From Saccoglossus kowalevskii (taxonomy: Eukaryota > Hemichordata > Enteropneusta > Harrimaniidae): DNA of 46,535 bases. Positions 1 through 11,640 of this stretch are shown one piece after another (position 1 is the first letter of the stretch; each line of letters starts with the position of its first letter). The notes below the pieces were generated by a model. The model saw only the letters and a list, made by a program, of their open reading frames with translations. It was not told the origin of the DNA and did not search any database. The stretch covers positions 1 through 46,535 of the forward strand of contig NW_003108264.1 of assembly GCF_000003605.2 (NCBI RefSeq), read 5' to 3'. The translations under genes and the position numbers were made by a program.

Positions 1-179
1 GCCGTTAAGTAGCGTACTATTATTCGCACCATGTAGAGGTCATAGGTCAATTCTGAAGTTACTCGTACAGACGCTATCAAGTTTAAAACAGTGTCGGACA
101 TGAAATAGTCGCCAGTTCAGGTATATTTCAAATTGCGTAAGCAGTAGTGTGGGTAGGTGAAGAGACAAAGTTTAAAGTC
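1..179 (+). repeat. Satellite unit 0, 3' end only
   Basis: Last ~180 bp of a unit cut by the window edge. It begins in the fourth 182-bp subunit (gccgttaagtagcgtac) and runs to the next 5S-like segment. Private changes include cgcaccatg for cgcagcatg and gtgtcggac for gtgtcaaac. It carries the gcagtagtgtgggtagg form that usually precedes 5S-like segments of the CCTGG type. Confidence 0.95.
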
Positions 180-231
180 AAGCTCAGTCGGGCCTGGTTA
201 GTTCTTGCATGGGAGACTGCCTGAGAAAACC
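180..231 (+). pseudogene. 5S rRNA-like 3' half (best-preserved type)
   Basis: The stretch from GTCGGGCC at 187 to ACC at 231 matches the metazoan 5S rRNA gene, as I recall it, at about 40 of 45 positions. GGCCTGGTTAGT, the intermediate-element region, is intact. The box C region reads CTTGCATGGGAGACTGCC against CTTGGATGGGAGACCGCC. A T-run at 242-250 stands where a polymerase III terminator would be. Upstream, the 5' half of the gene is not recognisable; at most a degraded box A (aagctcagt) remains. A complete 5S rRNA cannot be made from this copy. Identity is by eye and should be tested against Rfam 5S_rRNA (RF00001). Confidence 0.85.
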
Positions 232-241
232 AGCTAGGGAA

Positions 242-250
242 TTTTTTTTT
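242..250 (+). terminator. T9 run, candidate polymerase III terminator
   Basis: Nine T directly downstream of the 5S-like segment, as after functional 5S genes. Every unit has such a run (T7-T11, sometimes interrupted by G). Activity is inference; the run may simply be inherited from the ancestral gene. Confidence 0.5.
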
Positions 251-1125
251 GGTTTCATCACATACATATCAAACATATGACAGAATGTTCGTGCATCTTT
301 TTTCACTGTGATGTAAATTATTTTTACTACAGAAACATGGAAATTTAAGCATGTTTTCAAGTTCATGAACATTTTTCGAATTTCTCTATTATTTTTGGAG
401 ATCAAGTTGGTGATGATGTCGGCACATACTGGGGTTTGACCTGTTAACGTACAGTGAAAAGTCGTACAAAGTGAAAGCAAAGTTGTGCAAAGTGATTGGA
501 AAGTTTGTAGATATATTTGTATGCATGACCTAACTTGTTGGCATATAGAAACCCGCAGTTGTAAAGTCAAATAAATGAATAAAAGCGAGATGAAAACAGC
601 CTATATAAGCAGAGTATCACATGAGCTGACTGACCGTAAAAATGATAGAAAACAGCATGAAAAGTTGGTAAAAGCGTGCGAAACGTTGGCGGAGTTACAT
701 GTATATTTAACCTAAGTCATTGGAAATGCCAACCCCGCAGTTAAATTTCAAATATTAAGTAAAGTCAGAAAATACCAGATATATAGCAGATTATGGCACT
801 GCAAACCGAAATGGAAGACAAACTGCTGCAAAGTTTTGAAAGCGATTGCCAAAGTTGTAGATCGTTTGGGAATGTTACATATGATATATATGACGGGTTC
901 CATAGTCAAAAGTTCGAAAACGTAAAAAAAATATTTCGTAAATTGCTCTTTAAGTTGCGTACTATTATTCGCAGCATGTAGAGGTCATAGGTCAATTCAA
1001 GAAGTTACTGGTACAAACGCTATCAAGTTTAAAACAGTGTCAAACATGAAATAGTCGCCAATTCAAGTATATTTCAAATTGCGTGAGCAGTAGTGTGGGT
1101 AGGTGAAGAGACCAAGTTTAAAGTC

Positions 1126-2076
1126 AAGCTCAGTCGGGCCTGGTTAGTTCTTGCATGGGAGACTGCCTGAGAAAACCAGCTAGGGAATTTTTTTTATTTC
1201 ATCACATACATATCAAACATATGACAAAATCTTCGTGCATCTTTTTCACTGTGATGTAAATTATTTTTAGTAGAAAAACATGGAAATTTAGGCATGTTGT
1301 CAAGTTCATGAACATTTTTCCAATTTCTCTATTATTTTTGGAGATCAAGTTGGTGATGATGTCGGCACATAGTGGGGTTTGACCTGTTAACGTACAGTGA
1401 AAAGTCGTACAAAGTGAACGCAAAGTTGTGCAAAGTGATTGGAAAGTTTGTAGATATATTTGTATGTTTGACCTAACTTGTTGGCATATAGAAACCCGCA
1501 GTTGTAAAGTCAAATAAATGAATAAAATCTAGATGAAAACAGCCTATATAAGCAGAGTATCACATGAGCTGACTGACCGTAAAAATGATAGAAAACAGCA
1601 TGAAGATTTGGTAAAAGCGTGCGAAACGTTGGCGGAGTTACATGTATATTTAACCTAAGTGATTGGAATGCCAACCCCGCAGTTAAATTTCAAAAACATT
1701 AAGTAAAAGTCAAGAAAATGCCAGATATATAAGCAGATTATGGCAACTGCAAACCGAAAATCGAAGACAAACTGCTTTCAAAGTTTTGAAAAACGATTGC
1801 AAAGTTTATAGATTCGTTTGGGAATGTTACATATGATATTATATTGACGGGTTACATAGTCAAAAGTTCGAAAACTTAAAAAAATATTTCGAAAATTGTC
1901 GTTAAAGTAGCGTACTATTATTCGTAGCATGTAGAGGTCATAGGTCAATTCAAGAAGTTACTCGTACAAATGCTATCAGTTTAAAACAGTGTCAAACATG
2001 AAATAGTCGCCAGATCGAGCATATTTCAAATTGCGTAACTAGTAGTGTTGGTAAGTGAAGAGACAAAGTTTAAAGT
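1126..2076 (+). repeat. Satellite unit 2 (CCTGG subfamily)
   Basis: 951 bp. CCTGG-type 5S-like segment, followed by a T-run that passes directly into atttcatcac without the usual GG. Private variants atgacaaaatcttcg and gcatgttgtcaag recur only in unit 36, 34 units away. Confidence 0.96.
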
Positions 2077-3032
2077 CAAGCTCAATCGGCATGGTTACTT
2101 CTTGCATGGGAGACTGCCTGAGAAAACCAGCTAGGGAATTTTTTTTTGGTTTCATCACATACATATCAAACATATGAGACAACGTTCGTGCATCTTTTTT
2201 TCACTGTAATGTCAATTATTTTTAGTAGAAAAACATGGAAATTTAGGCATGTTTTCAAGTTCATGAACATTTTTCCAATTTCTCTATTATTGTTGGAGAT
2301 CAAGTTGGTGATGATGTCGGCACATAGTGGGGTTTGACCTGTTAACGTACCGTGAAAAGTCGTACAAAGTGAACGCAAAGTTGTGCAAAGTGATTGGAAA
2401 GTTTGTAGATATATTTGTATGCTTGACCTAACTTGTTGGCATATAGAAACCCGCAGTTGTAAAGTCAAATAAATGAATAAAAGCGAGATGAAAACAGCCT
2501 ATAAAAGCAGAGTATCACATGAGCTGACTGACCGTAAAAATGATAGAAAACAGCATGCTATGTTGGTAAAAGCGTGCGAAACGTTGGCGGAGTTACATGT
2601 ATATTTAACCTAAGTCATTGGAATGCCAACCCCGCAGTTAAATTTCGAAAACATTAAGTAAAAGTCAAGAAAATGCCAGATATATAAGCAGATTATGGCA
2701 ACTGCAAACAGAAAATCGAAGACAAACTGCTTGCAAAGTTTTGAAAAACGATTGCAAAGTTTGTAGATTCGTTTGGGAATGTTACATATGATATTATATT
2801 GATGGGTTACATAGTCAAAAGTTCGAAAACTTAAAAAAATATTTCGTAAATTGCCGTTAAAGTAGCGTACAATTATTCGCAGCATGTAGAGGTCATAGGT
2901 CAATTCAAGAAGTTACTCGTACAAACGCTATCAGGTTTAAAACAGTGTCAAACATGAAATAGTCGCCAGATCGGACATATTTCAAATTGCGTAACTAGTA
3001 GTGTTGGTAGGTGAAGAGACAAAGTTTAAAGT
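2077..3032 (+). repeat. Satellite unit 3
   Basis: 956 bp. The 5S-like segment has lost one G (aatcggcatgg), a variant shared with units 4, 15 and 46. The first TATA-like motif is altered to ctataaaagcag. The 3' part carries gggttacatag and aacttaaaaaaata. Confidence 0.96.
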
Positions 3033-3990
3033 CAAGCTCAATCGGCATGGTTAGTTCTTGCATGGGAGACTGCCTGAGAAAACCAGCTAGGGAATTTTTG
3101 TTTTTGTTTCATCACATACATATCAAACATATGAGACAATGTTCGTGCATCTTTTTTTCACTGTAATGTCAATTATTTTTAGTAGAAAAACATGGAAATT
3201 TAGGCATGTTTTCAAGTTCATGAACATTTTTCCAATTTCTCTATTATTTTTGGAGATCATATTGGTGATGATGTCGGCACATAGTGGGGTTTGACCTGTT
3301 AACGTACCGTGAAAAATCGTACAAAGTGAATGCAAAGTTGTGCAAAGTGATTGGAAAGTTTGTAGATATATTTGTATGCTTGACCTAACTTGTTGGCATA
3401 TAGAAACCCGCAGTTGTAAAGTCAAATAAATGAATAAAAGCGAGACGAAAACAGCCTATATATGCAGAGTATCACATGAGCTGACTGACCGCAAAAATGA
3501 TAGAAAACAGCATGCAAAGTTAGTAAAAGTGTTCGAAACGTTCGCGGAGTTACATGTATATTTAACCTAAGTCATTGGAATGCCAACCCCGCAGTTAAAT
3601 TTCGAAAACATTAAGTAATTGTCTGGAAAATGCCAGATATATAAGCAGATTATGGCAACTGCAAACCGAAAATCGAAGACAAACTGCTTGCAAAGTTTTC
3701 AAAAACGATTGCAAAGTTTGTAGATTCGTTTGGGAATGTTACATATGATATTATATTGACGGGTTACATAGTCAAAAGTTCGAAAAGTTAAAAAAATATT
3801 TCGTAAATTGCCGATAAAGTAGAGCACTATTATTCGCAGCATGTAGAGGTCATAGGTCAATTCAGGAAGTTACTCGTACAAACGCTATCTGGTTTAAAAC
3901 AGTGTCAAACATGAAATAGTCGCCAACTCGAGTATGTTTCAAATTGCGTAAGCAGTAGTGTTGGTAGGTGAAGAGACAAAGTTTAAACTC
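3033..3990 (+). repeat. Satellite unit 4
   Basis: 958 bp. The T-run is broken by G (tttttgtttttgtttc). gatcatattgg and gaaaaatcg are shared with unit 46. gcgagacg and cgttcgcgg in the 3' half are shared with unit 45. Confidence 0.96.
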
Positions 3991-4949
3991 AAGCTCAATC
4001 GGGCATGGTTAGTTCTTGCATGGGAGACTGCCTGAGAAAACCAGCTAGGGAAATTTTTTTTGGTTTCATCACATACATATCAAACATATTAGACAACGTT
4101 CGTCCATCTTTTTTCACTGTAATGTCAATTATTTTTAGTAGAATCACATGGAAATTTAGGCATGTTTTGAAGTTCATGAACATTTTTCCAATTTCTCTGT
4201 TATTTTTGGAGATCAAGTTGGTGATGATGTCGGCACATAGTGGGGTTTGACCTGTTAACGTAGCGTGAAATTTCGTCCAAAGTGAACGCAAAGTTGTGCA
4301 AAGTGATTGGGAAAGTTTGTAGATATATTTGTATGCTTGACCTAACTTGTTGGCATATAGAAACCCGCAGTTGTAAAGTCAAATAAATGAATAAAAGCGA
4401 GATGAAAACAGCCTATATAAGCAGAGTATCACATGAGCTGACTGACCGTAAAAATGATAGAAAACAGCATGCAAAGTTGGTAAAAGCGTGTGAAACGTTG
4501 GCGGAGTTACATGTATATTTAACCTAAGTCATTGGAATGCCAACCCCGCAGTTAAATTTTGAAAACATTAAGTAAAAATCAAGAAAATGCCAGATATATG
4601 AGCAGATTATGGCAACTGCAAACCTAAAATCGAAGACAAACTGCTTGCAAAGTTTTGAAAAACGATTGCAAAGTTTGTAGATTAGTTTGGGAATGTTACA
4701 TATGATATTATATTGACGGGTTCCATAGTCAAAAGTTCGAAAACGTAAAAAAAAATATTTCGTAAATTGTCGTTAAAGTAGCGTACTATTATTCGCAACA
4801 TGTAGAGGTCATAGATCAATTCAAGAAGTTACTCGTACACACGCTATCAGGCTTAAAACAGTGTTAAACATGAAATAGTCGCCAACTCGAGTATATTTCA
4901 AATTGCGTAACCAGTAGTGTTGGTAGGTGAAGAGACAAAGTTTAAAGTC
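3991..4949 (+). repeat. Satellite unit 5
   Basis: 959 bp. Carries catattagacaac, gaatcacatgg and gtagcgtgaaatttcg. The second TATA-like motif reads atatatgagcag. Ends with an extended A-run (gtaaaaaaaaatatt). Confidence 0.96.
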
Positions 4950-5906
4950 AAGCTCAATCGGGCATGGTTAGTTCTTGCATGGGAGACTGCCTGAGAAAAC
5001 CAGCTAGGGAAAACTTTTTGGGTTTCATCACATACATATCAAACATATGAGACAACGTTCGTGCATCTTTTTTCACTGTAATGTCAATTATTTTTAGTAG
5101 AAAAACATGGAAATTTAGGCATGTTTTCATGTTCATGAACATTTTTCCAATTTCTCTATTATTTTTGGAGATCAAGTTGGTGATGATGTCGGCACATAGT
5201 GGGGTTTGACCTGTTAACGTACCGTGAAAAGTCATACAAAGTGAACGCAAAGTTGTGCAAAGTGATTGGAAAGTTTGTAGATATATTTGTATGCTTGACC
5301 TAACTTGTTGGTATATAGAAACCCGCAGTTGTAAAGTCAAATAAATGAATAAAAGCGAGATGAAAACAGCATATATAAGCAGAGTATCACATGAGCTGAC
5401 TGGCCGTATAAATGATAGAAAACAGCATGCAAAGTTGTTAAAAGTGTTCGAAACGTTGGCGGAGTTATACGTATATTTAACCAAAGTCATTGGAATGCCA
5501 ACCCCGCAGTTAAATTTCGAAAAAAACATTAAGTAATTGTCTGGAAAATGCCAGATATATAAGCAGATTATCGCAACTGCAAACCGCAAATCAAAGACAA
5601 ACTGATTGCACAGTTTTGAAAAACGATTGCAAAGTTTGTAGATTCGTTTGGGAATGTTACATATGATATTATATTGACGGGTTCCATAGTCAAAAGTTAG
5701 AAAACGTAAAACAATATTTCGTAAATTGCCGTTAAAGTAGCGAACTATTATTCGCAGCATGTAGAGGTCATAGGTCAATTCAAGAAGTTACTCGTACAAA
5801 CGCTATCAGGTTTAAAACAGTGTCAAACATGAATAGTCGCCAACTCGAGTGTATTTCAAATTGCGTAACCAGTAGTGTTGGTAGGTGAAGAGACAAAGTT
5901 TAAAGT
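4950..5906 (+). repeat. Satellite unit 6
   Basis: 957 bp. The T-run is reduced (gggaaaactttttggg). It belongs to the group with aattgtctgg, cgcaaatcaaag, gttagaaaacg and gcgaactatt. A minus-strand frame happens to stay open for 274 codons across 4954-5778; see the rejected list. Confidence 0.96.
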
Positions 5907-6859
5907 CAGCTCAATCGGGCATGGTTAGTTCTTGCATGGGAGACTGCCTGAGAAAACCAGCTTGGGATTTTTTTTTTTGTTTCATCCACATACATATCAA
6001 ACATATTAAGACAACGTTCGTGCATCTTTTTCACTGTAATGTCAATTATTTTAGTAGAAACACATGGAAATTTAGGCATGTTTCAAGTTCATGAACATTT
6101 TTCCAATTTCTCTGTTATTTTTGGAGATCAAGTTGGTGATGATGTCGGCACATAGTGGGGTTTGACCTGTTAACGTAGCGTGAAAAGTCGTACAAAGTGA
6201 ACGCAAAGTTGTGCAAAGTGATTGGAAAGTTTGTAGATATATTTGTATGCTTGACCTAAATTGTTGGCATATAGAAACCCGCAGTTGTAAAGTCAAATAA
6301 ATGAATAAAAGCGAGATGAAAACAGCCTATATAAGCAGAGTATCACATGAGCTGACTGACCGTAAAAATGATAGAAAACAGCATGCAAAATTGGTAAAAG
6401 CGTGCAAAACGTTGGCGGAGTTACATGTATATTTAACCTAAGTCATTGGAATGTCAACCCCGCAGTTAAATTTCGAAAACATTAAGTAAAAGTCAAGAAA
6501 ATGCCAGATATATAAGCAGATTATGGCAACTGCAAACCAAATCGAAGACAAACTGCTTGCAAAGTATTGAAAACCGATTGCAAAGTTTGTAGATTCGTTT
6601 GGGAATGTTACATATGATATTATATTGACGGGTTCCATAGTCAAAAGTTCGAAAACGTAAAACAATATTTCGTAAATTGCCGTTAAAGTAGCGTACTATT
6701 ATTCGCAGCATGTAGAGGTCATAGGTCAATTCAAGAAGTTACTCGTACAAACGCTATCAGGTTTAAAACAGTGTCAAACATGAAAAAGTCGCCAGATCGA
6801 GCATATTTCAAATTGCGTAAGCAGTAGTGTTGGTAGGTGAAGAGATAAAGTTTTAAGTC
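5907..6859 (+). repeat. Satellite unit 7 (indel-rich)
   Basis: 953 bp. A run of single-base indels between 5905 and 6085 (gtcagctc, catccacatac, attaagac, tttttcactg, gcatgtttcaag). The 3' half shares atgtcaacccc and aaaccaaatcg with unit 25. Confidence 0.95.
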
Positions 6860-7814
6860 AAGCTCAATCGGGCATGGTTAGTTCTTGCATGGGAGACTGC
6901 TGAGAAAACCAGCTAGGGAATTTTTTTTTGGTTTCATCACATACATATCAAACATATTAGACAACGTTCGTGCATCTTTTTTCACTGTAATGTCAATTAT
7001 TTTTAGTAGAAACACATGGAAATTTAGGCATGTTTTCAAGTTCATGAACATTTTTCCAATTTCTCTGTTATTTTTGGAGATCAAGTTGGTGATGATGTCG
7101 GCACATAGAGGGGTTTGACCTGTTAACGTAGCGTGAAAAGTCGTACAAAGTGAACGCAAAGTTGTGCAAAGTGATTGGAAAGTTTGTAGATATATTTGTA
7201 TGCTTGACCTAAATTGTTGGCATATAGAAACCCGCAGTTGTAAAGTCAAATAAATGAATAAAAGCGAGATGAAAACAGCCTATATAAGCAGAGTATCACA
7301 TGAGCTGACTGACCGTAAAAATGATAGAAAACAGCATGCAAAGTTGGTAAAAGCGTGCGAAACTTTGGCGGAGTTACATGTATATTTAACCTAAGTCATT
7401 GGAATGCCAACCCCGCAGTTAAATTTCGAAAACATTAAGTAAAAGTCAAGAAAATGCCAGATATATAAGCAGATTATGGCAACTGCAAACCGAAAATCGA
7501 AGACAAACTGCTTGCAAAGTTTTGAAAAACGATTGCAAAGTTTGTAGATTCGTTTGGGAATGTTACATATGATATTATATTGACGGGTTCCATAGTCAAA
7601 AGTTCGAAAACGTAAAACAATACTTTGTAAATTGCCGTTAAATTAGCGTACTATTATTCGCAGCATGTAGAGGTCATAGGTCAATTCAAGAAGTTACTCG
7701 TACAAACGCTATCAGGTATAAAACAGTGTCAAACATGAAATAGTCGCCAGATGGAGTATATTTCAAATTGCGTAACCAGTAGTGTTGGTAGGTGAAGAGA
7801 CAAAGTTTAAAGTC
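6860..7814 (+). repeat. Satellite unit 8
   Basis: 955 bp. The 5S-like segment has lost a C (gactgctgag). Variants attagacaac, cacatggaaatt, cacatagagggg and gtagcg place its 5' half with units 5, 7, 25 and 26. The 3' half has aatactttg and aggtataaaac, leading into units 9-11. Confidence 0.96.
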
Positions 7815-8771
7815 AAGCTCAATCGGGCATGGTTAGTTCTTGCATGGGAGACTGCCTGAGAAAACCACCTAGGGAAATTTTTGTTGGTTTCATCACATAC
7901 ATATCAAACATATGAGACAACGTTCGTGCATCTTTTTTTCACTGTAATGTCAATTATTTTCAGTAGAAAAACATGGAAATTTAGGCATGTTTTCAAGTTC
8001 ATGAACATTTTTCCAATTTCTCTATTATTTTTGGAGATCAAGTTGGTGATGATGTCGGCACATAGTGGGGTTTGACCTGTTAACGTACCGTGAAAAGTCA
8101 TACAAAGTGAACGCAAAGTTGTGCAAAGTGATTGGAAAGTTTGTAGATATATTTGTACGCTTGACCTAACTTGTTGGCATATAGAAACCCGCAGTTGTAA
8201 AGTCAAATAAATGAATAAAAGCGAGATGAAAACAGCCTATATAAGCAGAGTATCACATGAGCTGACTGGCCGTATAAATGATAGAAAACAGCATGCAAAT
8301 TTGGTAAAAGTGTTCGAAACTTTGGCGGAGTTACATGTATATTTAACCTAAGTCATTGGAATGCCAACCCCGCAGTTAAATTTCGAAAACATTAAGTAAA
8401 AGTCAAGAAAATGCCAGATATATAAGCAGATTATGGCAACTGCAAACCGAAAATCGAAGACAAACTGCTTGCAAAGTTTTGAAAAACGATTGCAAAGTTT
8501 GTAGATTCGTTTGGGAATGTTACATATGATATTATATTGACGGGTTCCATAGTCAAAAGTTCGAAAACGTAAAACAATACTTTGTAAATTGCCGTTAAAT
8601 TAGCGTACTATTATTCGCAGCATGTAGAGGTCATAGGTCAATTCAAGAAGTTACTCGTACAAACGCTATCAGGTATAAAACAGTGTCAAACATGAAATAG
8701 TTGCCAGATCGAGTATAATTCAAATTGCGTAACCAGTAGTGTTGGTAGGTGAAGAGACAAAGTTTAAAGTC
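7815..8771 (+). repeat. Satellite unit 9 (CCACCTAGG subfamily)
   Basis: 957 bp. The 3' flank of the 5S-like segment reads ccacctagggaaatttttg instead of ccagctaggg. Also has attttcagtag, gtcatac and gtacgcttg. Confidence 0.96.
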
Positions 8772-9728
8772 AAGCTCAATCGGGCATGGTTAGTTCTTGC
8801 ATGGGAGACTGCCTGAGAAAACCACCTAGGGAAATTTTTGTTGGTTTCATCACATACATATCAAACATATGAGACAACGTTCGTGCATCTTTTTTTCACT
8901 GTAATGTCAATTATTTTCAGTAGAAAAACATGGAAATTTAGGCATGTTTTCAAGTTCATGAACATTTTTCCAATTTCTCTATTATTTTTGGAGATCAAGT
9001 TGGTGATGATGTCGGCACATAGTGGGGTTTGACCTGTTAACGTACCGTGAAAAGTCATACAAAGTGAACGCAAAGTTGTGCAAAGTGATTGGAAAGTTTG
9101 TAGATATATTTGTATGCTTGACCTAACTTGTTGGTATATAGAAACCCGCAGTTGTAAAGTCAAATAAATGAATAAAAGCGAGATGAAAACAGCCTATATA
9201 AGCAGAATATCACATGAGCTGACTGGCCGTATAAATGATAGAAAACAGCATGCAAAGTTGTTAAAAGTGTTCGAAACGTTGGCGGAGTTATATGTATATT
9301 TAACCTAAGTCATTGGAATGCCAACCCCGCAGTTAAATTTCGAAAACATTAAGTAAAAGTCAAGAAAATGCCAGATACATAAGCAGATTATGGCAACTGC
9401 AAACCGCAATTCGAAGACAAACTGCTTGCAAAGTTTTGAAAAACGATTGCAAAGTTTGTAGATTCGTTTGGGAATGTTACATATGATATTATATTGACGG
9501 GTTCCATAGTCAAAAGTTCGAAAACGTAAAACAATACTTTGTAAATTGCCGTTAAATTAGCGTACTATTATTCGCAGCATGTAGAGGTCATAGGTCAATT
9601 CAAGAAGTTACTCGTACAAACGCTATCAGGTATAAAACAGTGTCAAACATGAAATAGTCGCCAGATCGAGTATATTTCAAATTGCGTAACCAGTAGTGTT
9701 GGTAGGTGAAGAGACAAAGTTTAAAGTC
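8772..9728 (+). repeat. Satellite unit 10 (CCACCTAGG subfamily)
   Basis: 957 bp. The 3' half carries agaatatcac, ttatatgtat, agatacataag and cgcaattcg, a combination repeated in unit 47. Confidence 0.96.
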
Positions 9729-10683
9729 AAGCTCAATCGGGCATGGTTAGTTCTTGCATGGGAGACTGCCTGAGAAAACCACCTAGGGAAATTTTTGTTG
9801 GTTTCATCACATACATATCAAACATATGAGACAACGTTCGTGCATCTTTTTTTCACTTTAATGTCAATTATTGTCAGTAGAAAAACATGGAAATTGAGGC
9901 ATGTTTTCAAGTTCATGAACATTTTTCCAATTTCTCTGTTATTTTTGGAGATCAAGTTGGTGATGATGTCGGCACATCGTGGGGTTTGACCTGTTAACGT
10001 ACCGTGAAAAGTCATACAAAGTGAACGCAAAGTTGTGCAAAGTGATTGGAAAGTTTGTAGATATATTTGTATGCTTGACCTAACTTGTTGGCATATAGAA
10101 ACCCGCAGTTGTAAAGTCAAATAAATGAATAAAAGCGAGATGTAAACAGCCTATATAAGCAGAGTATCACATGAGCTGACTGGCCGTATAAATGATAGAA
10201 AACAGCATGCAAATTTGGTAAAAGTGTTCGAAACGTTGGCGGAGTTACATGTATATTTAACCTAAGCCATTGGAATGCCAACCCCGCAGTTAAATGTCGA
10301 AAACATTAAGTAATTGTCTGGAAAATGCCCGATATATTAGCAGATTATGGCAACTGCAAACCGCAAATGGAAGACAAACTTCTTGCAAAGTTTTGAAAAA
10401 TGATTGCAAAGTTTTAGATTCGTTTGGGAATGTTACATATGATATTATATTGACGGGTTCCATAGTCAAAAGTTGGAAAACGTAAAACAATATTCTGTAA
10501 ATTGCCGTTAAATTCGCGTATTATTATTCGCAGCATGTAGAGGTCATAGGTCAATTCAAGAAGTTACTCGTACAAACGCTATCAGGTTTAAAACAGTGTC
10601 AAACATGAAATAGTCGCCAGATCGGGCATATTTCAAGGGCGTAACCAGTAGTGTTGGTAGGTGAACAGACAAAGTTTAAAGTC
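9729..10683 (+). repeat. Satellite unit 11 (CCACCTAGG subfamily)
   Basis: 955 bp. The 5' half has cactttaatg, attgtcag, aattgagg and cacatcgtgg, shared with unit 47. The 3' half has aagccattgg, gcccgatatattag and acttcttgc, shared with unit 48. Near its end attgcg is changed to ggcg. Confidence 0.96.
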
Positions 10684-11640
10684 AAGCTCAGTCGGGCCTG
10701 GTTAGTTCTTGCATGGGAGACTGCCTGAGAAAACCAGCAAGAATTTTTTTTTTGGTTTCATCACATACATATCAAACATATGAGACAATGTTCTTGCATC
10801 TTTTTTTCACTGTGATGTAAATTATTTTTAGTAGAAAAACATGGAAATTTAGGCATGTTTTCAAGTTCATTAAAATTTTTCCAATTTCTCTATTATTTTT
10901 GGAGATCAAGTTGGTGATGATGTCGGAACATAGTGGGGTTTGACCTGTTAACGTACCGTGAAAAGTCGTACAAAGTGAACGCAAATTTGTGCAAAGTGAT
11001 TGGAAAGTTTGTAGATATATTTGTATGCTTGACCTAACTTGTTGGCATATAGAAACCCGCAGTTGTAAAGTCAAATAAATGAATAAAAGCGAGATGAAAA
11101 CAGCCTATATAAGCAGAGTATCACATGAGCTGAGTGACCGTAAAAATGATAGAAAACAGCATGCAAAGTTGGTAAAAGCGTGCGAAACGTTGGCGGAGTT
11201 ACATGTATATTTAACCTAAGTCATTGGAATGCCAACCCCGCAGTTAAATTTCGAAAACATTAAGTAAAAGTCAAGAAAATGCCAGATATATAAGCAGATT
11301 ATGGCAACTGCAAACCGCAAATCGAAGACAAACTGCTTGCAAAGTTTTGAAAAACGATTGCAAAGTTTGTAGGTTCGTTTGGGAATGTTACATATGATAT
11401 TATAATGACGGGTTCCATAGTCAAAAGTTCGAAAACGTAAAAAAAATATTTCGTAAATTGCCGTTAAAGTAGCGTACTATTATTCGCAGCATGTAGAGGT
11501 CATAGGTCAATTCAAGAAGTTACTCGTACAAACGCTATCAAGTTTAAAACAGTGTCAAACATGAAATAGTCGCCAATTCAAGTATATTTCAAATTGCGTA
11601 ACCAGTAGTGTTGGTAGGTGAACAGACAAAGTTTAAAGTC
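10684..11640 (+). repeat. Satellite unit 12 (CCTGG subfamily)
   Basis: 957 bp. CCTGG-type 5S-like segment with the flank ccagcaagaa before a T10 run at 10744-10753. Variants gtgaacagac, cattaaaattt, cggaacatag and gcaaatttgtgc are repeated in unit 13 next door. Confidence 0.96.

Larger units (their letters stand above)
180..1125 (+). repeat. Satellite unit 1 (CCTGG subfamily)
   Basis: 946 bp. It has the more 5S-like CAGTCGGGCCTGG form. It also has gtgatgtaaatt where most copies have gtaatgtcaatt. Several single-base losses lie at 750-890 (for example atggcactgc, ctgctgcaaag). The 3' end shares atggaagac and ctctttaagttgcg with the region before unit 36. Confidence 0.96.

Noticed and set aside
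4954..5778. 274-codon minus-strand reading frame in unit 6
   Set aside because: It lies wholly in satellite sequence. The same interval in neighbouring units is broken by stops and frameshifts, and the product resembles no family I recognise. It is a chance fusion of the frames seen singly in other copies.
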